A stretch of 20,309 nucleotides of DNA from Sphacelaria rigidula (Eukaryota > Phaeophyceae > Sphacelariales), in the NCBI GenBank assembly GCA_964200075.2, contig CAXNAA020000546.1, forward strand, positions 1 through 20,309. Direction: 5' to 3'. Below the pieces are notes generated by a model that was not told the origin of the DNA, searched no databases, and saw nothing but the letters and a program-made list of their open reading frames with translations. Positions 7,486 through 17,033 of the stretch are shown piece after piece. How positions within the stretch are numbered: position 1 is the first letter of the stretch; each line of letters begins with the position of its first letter. A program made the position numbers and the translations under genes.

Positions 7486-10400
7486 GTAAGTTGTACGAGG
7501 TTCTCGATTGCGAGCGGATCAAAAAGACCTGATGTCGCGCTCCTTTTTTGTCAGCATAAAATTGTACGTGTGTTATCTGGCGTGATGGCAGCTTTTTGCC
7601 CAATTCTTTGAAGGGTGCCAAATTCTGTAGGTGCTGGTTGAGCTTAGTGTAGATGGTGCCTTTCGGGTGTTCAACTCTGGTTTGCAACTCATACCTCTGT
7701 TGTTTTTGCTTGCAGTGCGTGTTTCACAGGGCATCTATTGTCCTTGTGCGGTTTGTGCTTCCAACGACAGACAGTATAAAACAGACGGTGCAGCTCAGTA
7801 AAATGGCACCTGTGTAAATCGACGTCAGCTAGGAGGGGAGGGCTCTGGGTTGTCGCTCCTTCCTTCGGCGAGATGTTCCCCGATCCCGTATTTTGTACTT
7901 GCTAGCAGTTGCCGCTATGCCGTAACGTACGACTACTGTAAGCTGTCTTCAAGTAGAAGCTAACTCTCTCGTGGGGGTGATCAACTCCCCATTGATGGAT
8001 GCGTGAGCAAAATTGCGGATTGGGTAAACGGCTCGCTAGACTCACTTACTTGTGAAGAGCTCTGAAAAACGTTTGCGCGTTTCCTCAGTGTGCGCTTATT
8101 ATGTCTGTGTATCTGCGGTGACTCTTTGTACTTGGAGCTGCGGCTTGACGCTTCGGTACGTCGTACACGTCACAATAACTCCACTTTTCTTGCCTGAAAA
8201 CATCTGGTAATGCCTCAATGAAGCGGGGTTGGCGCCCGAATTCCCTCTCGGGCCTCTCAAGGCGGCGATCGCACCATTAAAGAGGTTTAGAGTGTACTAT
8301 TCATGGCAGTAACCAGCCGTGTGGTGCTTTTATCGTTGCACGACGGTACAGGTCCAGTAGAGAGAAGCAGATGGTAGTGTCGTCAAAATCCACCAGGTAC
8401 TCCAACGATCGCTGAGTGAAGTCTACCGTAGGGCTCAGAGAAGAAGGACTACTTTGTGGGGTGCTGTCCCCCGCATGCTTATCTCCGCGAGTTGTCGAGA
8501 TTAAAACGGCAGTAGTCCCCATTTTCACGGTCGCAGTTGTCTCGTTTGCGAGTAGGCTAACCCCGGTGAGCGTGCGCTGCAGAGGTTGTTCGACGCTCAA
8601 GTGCTTCGCTACACGTTCGGAGCTACCACCCCCGTTAAATCGGTTCAATTCGCTCATATCACCACGACCGCTACTAGCAGAAACGGCTGGAAGGCCCTGG
8701 CAGCCCTGATGATCAAACGCACTGTGCATGAGCATGTGCAGGGGACGGCGAGGTATTGAGCCACTACGGGTGTCCCCACAAGGGATGACCTTGATAGACC
8801 TTTGGCAAATGTACCAAGTATGGCATGGACGTGTGTTGTAAACGCAACCGTGTCTACGAAAGCAACTACAATGATTAATACCCGTCACAACATACGGCGG
8901 GTAAAAGTGAGCTTGAATATCAGACGGGCAAAACCGCTAGAGCTGGGTCGTGCATAAGGGACACCTCGTCCCCGGCCAGCCTCCCTCGCAGTACGATCCA
9001 TGTAGATCGCAACCGGGGTAGGTTCCTTCAGTTGAGTACCAATGCAGTAGTTGAGGTCGGGATCTGGAATTTGAGTTTGGAAGCAGGCGGTTTCTCGTTG
9101 ATGCCGCTTGATGGCTGAAAACACTGCAAAGCCGAGAGCGAGAAGATTCTGCACATCCCCGCCGTGCCCGAGAGATGTTACACGCACATTTCACATTTCA
9201 CAGGATCGAAAGATCTCAGCGCAGAAGAAATGAACATACGATGCAACCAACTCTCGCGGATATTCGGCCGCCGGAAGCTATCCATTTCCACGAATTGCTA
9301 TCGAGGTTGAAGAAATGATGACCGTGGGGGTGCAGATATACTCGTACGTGCTTTCGTCACCTTCCTGTGGTCATGAGGGCTCGGCTTACCGTGTGATGTC
9401 TCCTCGCATGTTCCAATCCTGTACGAATGCCCCACTCTTGATCCGCATCTTCCAGAACCGTTCTCGTCGTGTCTTCTGCGCATCCAGCATGGGTGATATA
9501 ATGCTGCTCTTTCCCCGCCGTTTGTTCTTTTGCTTTTTTTTTTCCGTCCTCCGCAAGAGTTTATCGGGAATCCAACCATTCTTGTATGTATGCATGCTCT
9601 TGCGTATGTGTGCGCTGTCACATGCATTCAGAATCTCTCGCTACTCTCCATGCCCTGATGTTTTTTTCCACGAGCTTTTTTTTTCTTCTTTGGCCGAGTG
9701 AATGAATCGAAGAACATGTGCTCTGGTGAAAGCTTGGTCTTTGTGCGTGTCCCCCCTTCCTCTCCGCGCGATGGACAACACGTCCATCAATCCATGTCAT
9801 GTTCCAGGACTACAACAACCTCTGCCAATGCGAGTCACTCGAGGACGTAAAGTTGAACCTTCAGGAGACCGACTACGACCAGTTCCTCTCTCAAGTGTCC
9901 AGGGTTACCCCAGCCGCTTTGCAGGACAAGGCAACCCGAAAACTGGTGAGATGAACGAATAGACAAGAAAATGGAGAGAGGAATTGCATGAGTAAGCGTG
10001 AAAACGTACGTGAGAGCGATGGGGGTGTGCGCCATCCATATGCGGCAGGCAGGGGCGCTTTCGTTGGCCGCAGGGCTTGTCTTGGCAGATTAGTTTTCGA
10101 TCGACACTGTGCGGTGGAAAGCGAGAAAACCGATCTGATAGGTTATGATTTCAACCATCTTTAAAATTGACGACGATGGTTGAAACTACGACCTATCAGA
10201 TCGGGATGTTTGCTTTCCGCTGCACAATTTCGATCGAAACCAACGTGCTAAGACAGGCCCTCACTCAGTTGACGTGTTGTGAAATAAATTCGACGGTACA
10301 AGTTTAAACGGCATGTCGAATCGTACCGTCCGGTCGTTGATTCTTGGTCGCACATCGAAGGCGGCGACATGCGTTGTCATGCATTCCGGACCGAAGAGGT

Positions 10401-13400
10401 GGACCGCCCCAGAGAGGTACTACAGATGGGAGGTGTCGAGTTGATTGATCTCGTGGAGTTTGAATCGACCTTGAATTTGATTGACATGAATGCATGCGTA
10501 TTGATGGTTCGAGGCGCGACGCCAGCAGGCAGCCGCTGCCAAAAATACACGTTCAACGTACAACAGTGGTTGGTCGTCGCAATCGGTATATTCGTCAGCG
10601 TTTTTGTACTTCTTTAGCTGACGGAGTATACTGACTGTACCGCCCTTTCACGTGTGTTTATCTTCCCGCCACTTTTGCTACCCGCTTAACTTTTCCCTCT
10701 TCAGCGTTTTATATGGTCTGACCAGGGTAGCTTGGCAAAATTCATGTGTAGATATATGTATATATTCTGAAACAGATGGGAGATTTTTCGTCGCGTATCG
10801 TAATTCTTTCGTGAGGACAATGATTGAAGACGGATCATACAGATTCGCGAAAAAAATAGCGAAATGGATGTGCTCTTCTCAAGGCTCTTTCTTGGTTGTC
10901 CAGCGCTCCAACACGCCTGTTCTCAGCACTGTACTATACTGTCGCATGTGGAGATGCATCATATTTCAGGTACGTTCGGCGAAGGTCAGCGTGTGGCTCG
11001 TGAGATGTTGGCGCGAAAAGTTTTGCTTGTGCGCAAATATTTTTTTGTTTTATCCGACGATTTTTTGGGTGTCTGGAATAAATCCTTGACGAGCGCGTCC
11101 TTCCGTTTGTACCGTGGAGGGGTTTTGCGTAGCGTTGTCCATCTCATCAGGTGGGTTCGAATGCTGTCGCTGCTTCATGTACGACATGCGGTATACATTC
11201 CCCCCCCCCCCCCCCTCCTTTACCTTCCCTTTCTTATTCATGAGTTGTAGCGGCTCACGTATATGTGCTTCACCAGTCAGGCACGATTTGCTTGTGGACA
11301 CTGCATTCCAACTCATATTACTTTCGCCGTGTGCAGCAGCTGTTGACATGCGCGTGCTTCACTTCCCAGGCGAGAATTTGAATCGATTGATCGATTCATT
11401 GATTGTCGTGCATTTATGTTCGATGGACCCCAGCACATTTGTTCGATTCTTTTTTCTCAGGGAGGGATACGTGACACGTGACGTTTTAACGTGACATACT
11501 CGAAAACACGTAACTTTAGGTCATTTAACGCTACTCAATATTTGATTTTTTGGATAAGACCTAATGTAACGTGATGTAACGTGTGGTCCCTCGCATGAAC
11601 CTTAACATTGCGTTTTACTCCCCAAACGTGACGAAAACTCTGCTTGTTTTCGTGAATATGTCACGTGTCGAAATTCACAAAAACGGCCTTTTTCACATCT
11701 GGAAAACACCATGAAACACTGCTTCAAGATCCACATGTTACATCACGTTACGTTGCGTTTGTCTGAATGGCCCAAAGTTACGTTTTTTTTGGTTCTTTCA
11801 AATGTGTCACGTGTGTCACGTATCCCTCCCTGTTTTTTCTCTTTCCCCGTTCCCCTCGCTGTCTTTGATTGCAAGCCTGGTGCGTGAAAAACCCGGCGTG
11901 CTCCGTCTCGGTTTCATAGGGATGCGAAGTCAACAGCCCTCTGACTACGATATGCAACATCATGAGCACCCCCCCCCCCCCCCCCGTTAATGTCTCATCA
12001 TCAGTGTTAGCCGTTTTACTAATGATAATGACACCAATGTATGTGTTGATTCTGATACTGTGTGATTGCTTGCTACAGGTGACCGAGTTTAACTTCCTCA
12101 AGGCGAACTGCCAAGAGCCCCTAGCGACATTCCTGGAGTACATCACGTACGAGTACATGATCGAAAACGTGATGATGCTCCTTAAGGGAACCCTCTCCGG
12201 CCGAGACGTGAACGAGCTCATCGAGCAGTGCCACCCCATGGTGCGTTCCGCAAAAACCCACGCGCCAGACAAGGCGACAATCATAGTTTCGTTTGATGTT
12301 CGTGCCCCGTAAGGCGTCGGGGCGGTAGCATAGACGTACAGGCATGAGTATAGGACGACATATTTTCGTGGGTTGCCCTATCGGACCCGCGCGCATGGTA
12401 CCGCGGTGGGGACGTTCCTGGGTTTTCTCTTCTCTTGTCAAGGTCAAGTATAGCTTTGTGAAGCTCTCCACCGGAGAAGGGAGAGCGCAGTTTCCCCCCT
12501 CCCCTCCCTCCCTTTTTACGGGTTATTTTTGTTCGTCAATACGTTCGAAAGTTCACCCGTTTATTTTTGTTTGTTCACGTACCTTAACAGCGAAACTTTG
12601 AAGAGAAACCGAAGAGGTTGCCCCACCTTTGCTCCCCCCCCCCCCTTAAAATTAAAAATTGCTTAATTTTTTTTTTTTCTGTTTTTTCTTATGTTTGGAT
12701 GTGTTTGTTCAAGTACCTTAACAGCGAAACTTTAAAAAAAAAACGAAAAGGTTGCCCCACCTTTGCCCCCCCCCCCCCAAAAAAAAAAAAAGAGCAAAAT
12801 GTAATTTTGTCCTGTATCGCACGGAGTAAGAAAGGTCTGTAGCACGAGCGTGTGTTGATGTTGACTGGTTTGCATTTTTTTTCCCCCGTTTCGTGCAGTC
12901 TGCGCTCATGTGTCTTGATGCGTCCATCGTGTTGACATGACAGTAATTTAGGAACTGATAAATCGACTAGTTTCAGCTCGTTGCAAGAACTAAGCCCTGC
13001 ATGAAGTCAACTTGCCTTTATCCCTGTGCTCGGATGTATGTCCGTCACTCCTGCTCTCCGTATCTTTACCTGTTTATCTCTGTTCCTTTCATGTTGCCTC
13101 ATCTGGTGTGGGCGCTGTCTTGCATTACCGTTTTTTTTATTTTTGGCGTCATGCAGGGTCTATTTAAGGACTCCACAATGCGGCTGATTCCCGCGTTCGA
13201 GGCCTCCCCCAAGGGCTATGCTGATCTTTACCAGACCGTGCTCGTGGACACTCCGATCGGTCCCTACTTCAGCCAGTTCTTGGAGCAGCAGAACGAGAGG
13301 CTAGCCAACGCCGGGCAGGTGATGGATGTACAATGTCTGTCCGTTCGCTCGGATATTGAAATAGACTCTGACCCGCGCTCTCTGTCCGCGTCGCAATTAA

Positions 13401-16400
13401 TTTCACGCGACGACATACTACTCGTTTTTGGCGTGATAAAATAGGTTGCGCTACGTTTTGTTATGCGATGTTGGACACGAAAAATCAGTAACGGGCGCTG
13501 CTTCATCTCGTGGAATGCTTTCACAATCCGTACTTGGCAGTTTTCTCCGAGGTATGCACCCCCCTCTTCCCCACTCCCCCTCAAAAAGAGCTACCAAAGA
13601 AATAGTGTTGAGTATATATATATATATATATATATCGCGGTTTTGAAAGACCCTACGACGTGAAGGCCTAACGACTATGCCAGCGTTCCTATTGAGCGGG
13701 CCAAATCGAGCAGCTGAGAATATTCCTCGGGCCGAGTAAATCGACACGGGGGGTGAGTTGATTGGATGTCTTATGCGATATTCGCTGCTCGTCCGCTGTT
13801 GTTCACAGGGGAGACGTCACCCCCGAAGATAAAAAACGGCAAGCATTCTGTGAAATAAAACTTGAGAAGGGGCAGAAGAGATGGGGCAAGAGGAAACAAA
13901 TAGAGCAAGCTGGAAAATACATGAACGAAGGGAAACGAAAGAACCGAGACGTTGGCGCCGATGTGTCTCTGCGTCAGGCCTCACGATCTCTGACCAGTAA
14001 GACCATGCTTCCGCGATGCTTCCTCTTTCAGTAATGCTCATCTCGCCGCCGTGTGTGTGTATGTGTGCGTGTGCGTGTGTGTGACCCGATCGGATATGTT
14101 GCGTCGCTTGATGCTGTACATGTCAGGTGCGAGACGTGCTGGAGGAGGTGGAGATCGAGATTATCAAGAACTCCCTGATGAAGGTATTTGACCTGACTCT
14201 TTTCTCGTTTTTGTTGAGCACTCTGCTGGGGTTTATGCCCGAAGTACCGATCCCCACAGCCCCGCGGATCGCTTGTATTCTTCCCTCGGCCCCCCTGCCT
14301 CGATCTACCAGGAAAAAATATAATTTTCATTGCTCGGGTCGGGCATTGTGAACGAGGTTCACATGATGAGAGATGAGGGCGGGATCAGTGCCTGTTGAGA
14401 TTTTTTTTCGAGTGCCGAGAATTTTTCATGCAGAGGTCGTAAACAGCGTCACCTACGTTACGTGGTTATACTCCATTCGGGCATGTGTGTTGTGACTGTC
14501 TTGGAGCGTTGAAATTGACACGAAGCGTTGTAAGATTTTGCGGCACAATATTGCGGCCACGTAAATGCATCACCGCCGTTTGAGGATGTTCTGCGACACC
14601 TTCGGCTTTGGAACTATTATCAATTTGGTGAACAAAGCATTTTCTATGTGGCTCTTGTGTCCTGGAATCATTTCGAGACTGATAGCCGCTCCGGCCGTTG
14701 TTGCTCTGTTTTACGGTTCCCACGCCGTCCTTCGGCACCCGCGCCGTCCTTTGTCCCTTTCCTTCTTTTTACTTGGGCAGTTGTATCTGGAAGATTTCCA
14801 CAGATTCTGCCAGGAGATCGGAGGGGACACCGGCCCCATCATGTGCCAGCTTCTGGTAAGGGGTGTTTGTCTTATACCTGTGGTGTGGAGGATGACCTAC
14901 TGAGAGGGAACGACTATCACAACATTCTTGTGAGCAACACGAAGCCTTTTCGCCCCTAATTTTTCTACTCGTGTTTTTTTTCCTTCACGAGGGTTCCTTC
15001 GTCTGGTGCCGTAGATTCTACTTCCCATCAGTTTTCATTTTTTTTTTAACTTTGTCCCTTTCGGTTCGTATGTGTAACCCTTTTGTCCACCAGAACGAGA
15101 TATTTGGTGAAATCGGCATAAAATTCACTCGAGCAATGTGTGTAAGACCCAGATGACCCCACCCTGACGGTCAAACGGTTGAATCGCTGCTCTATGCCTG
15201 GCGATGCCTCGACGTCGCTCTTCCAGTGAAGATGATGGTAGTTCTACAGGTGTACACTCTGGGGGCGTATTTGAAACAACGATGATTTTTTTTTCTACTG
15301 ATTCGCTAAGAGTGCAGCCATGGTTCCAAGCTGGACGTCGCCTAAGCTAATTATATGATGTAACCCGATGTTTCGATCCGGCGGACAAAAATGCAGGAAG
15401 CGCGCGCCGATCGCGGTGCCATCAACATCACCCTCAACTCCTTCGGCGGCCCCCTTAACGAGCCGATGATGCGTACCTCGGACCGCAAGAGGCTGTACCC
15501 TGCCATCGGCACCTTGTACCCGGAGGCGACCAACTCATTCCAGGTACACCATCAATTGTGTGGATAACCGTGTCGAAAATCCAACGAGATTAAAGTTCGA
15601 TACGATTTTCTAAAATATCGACGAAAAACGTCGATATCGATATTTATTCGATACTCGCAAAATGGCCAAACAACCGGTTTACTGGTTTCCTGGGCCTTGT
15701 TTGCTGTTCTTGAAAGGTCATTTGCAAGATAGGGGAGGCGGGGGTGGGGGAGGGGGGATGATGATGAGAACGCACTACCCCCTCCCCTTTCGGGCTGGCG
15801 GGGTCCCCCGAGAGAGCCAGTTTGCGTATCGAAAGTATCGGCTTACCAGCTCACGATTCTGATACTGAGAACTGCCGAAAATCGTGATCGATATTCGATA
15901 TTTCGATACACGATTTTCAACACTGGTTGATACTGGCCGACGTTCAACCGGAAAATTGTCTTTGTACATGGATGAGAGGGTTCACACCCAAATTAGTGCG
16001 GTCGTAGAAAATGAGCCGCGAACTTTTCTCACGGCGTGTTGCTTTTCACGACTGGGTATGAGTGTGCCTCTGTGCGAGACCTGTTCCAACGAAGTCATTT
16101 GGCACACAGGCCGACCATTTTTTTTCATGGTCTACTCTGCTGTTTCGTCCTGCCTTTTCTGTTGATTGATTTTTCTGTGGTGAGTGTGTCAGGGTCAGTT
16201 TTTTTTTTTCTTGTGTACGTCTATCGTGCGACCACGGCTGAATCCCTGTGGAGTCAGCTAAGGCGTGACAATCAATCAATCAAATTTCGTGTTGACGGGC
16301 GTCGATCAAGAAAAAAAAAGGCATTTTTTTGCGGTCACCCCATCACGTACGTCATCATCATGGTAAACGTGTAATACCGAAGTCGGGAGATGCGCAGATT

Positions 16401-16987
16401 GTCAGGACAGTGCCCCAATCAATTTTTAATGGAACGTACTTTTCTAGGATCAATTTTGAACGGCTTATTGGCTTATCGGTCGTCTGGGGTCCCAAGAGCA
16501 CACAGCCCTCAGGCTTTGACTGTCCGATACATCCCGTTGATCGAGTCAGTCCTCACTGTTTCTGTGAGCAGTCACCCAGCCTCTGGTTTTGTACTAGTGG
16601 TTTTCAGCTACTAATTGGGCTGCAGCGGAAACGTCGTGGTACGAGCTAACGCACGCGAATATGACCCCCCTCCGCCCCTTCTGCAAGAAAACGGTTGTTT
16701 TTCCCGTGTCGTCCCGACGGTTCTTTCCCCGTGTTATCCCGATAACCCGAAACTGAGAAGCGTGAGTATTTCTCGCGAGTGACCTGTTTCTTGTGCACAT
16801 GTTCACCGATTGCAGAACTTCCGAGTGAAAATGAAGAATAGGCTTGCGAAACAGTGCCAGTCCAGGTGAAATCTCCGTCTTCTTTTTTTCCCACTTGTTG
16901 ATGCTTCAGATACACCTCGGCATTGACAATGCGTGACGCCAAGCGTACGATGATATGTGAAAAAACTATTACCCTCCTTTGTAGGAG

Positions 16988-17033
<46 letters not shown>

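Larger units (their letters stand above)
9946..12078 (+). other. Intron 2 (2133 bp), carrying two small transposons
   Basis: The donor is GTGAGA and the acceptor CTACAG. It holds the foldback element 10072-10261, the hAT-like MITE 11458-11832, C runs at 11200-11215 and 11969-11985, and the repeat shared with intron 9 (11876-11985). An 82-codon plus-strand frame at 10369-10617 has a hydrophobic C-terminus but no other support. Confidence 0.92.
13319..14126 (+). other. Intron 4 (808 bp)
   Basis: The donor is GTGATG and the acceptor TGTCAG. It contains a TA microsatellite (13613-13635), a purine-rich AAG/GGAAA stretch at about 13830-13960 and a GT microsatellite (14051-14083) close to the acceptor. 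Confidence 0.9.

Noticed and set aside
10369-10617. 82-codon plus-strand ORF in intron 2 with a hydrophobic C-terminus, which could suggest a small membrane protein
   Set aside because: It is short, lies inside an intron and has no homologue I recognise. A shared LIDMNA hexapeptide with a frame at 1376-1663 is too short to matter.
11778-12284. 168-codon minus-strand ORF overlapping exon 3
   Set aside because: It crosses the MITE end, the C17 run and the true exon on the other strand; it is a shadow frame.
13001-13444. 147-codon continuous frame containing exon 4, which could be read as a separate gene
   Set aside because: The middle part is exon 4 of the V-ATPase gene; the flanks are intron 3 and intron 4 read-through.
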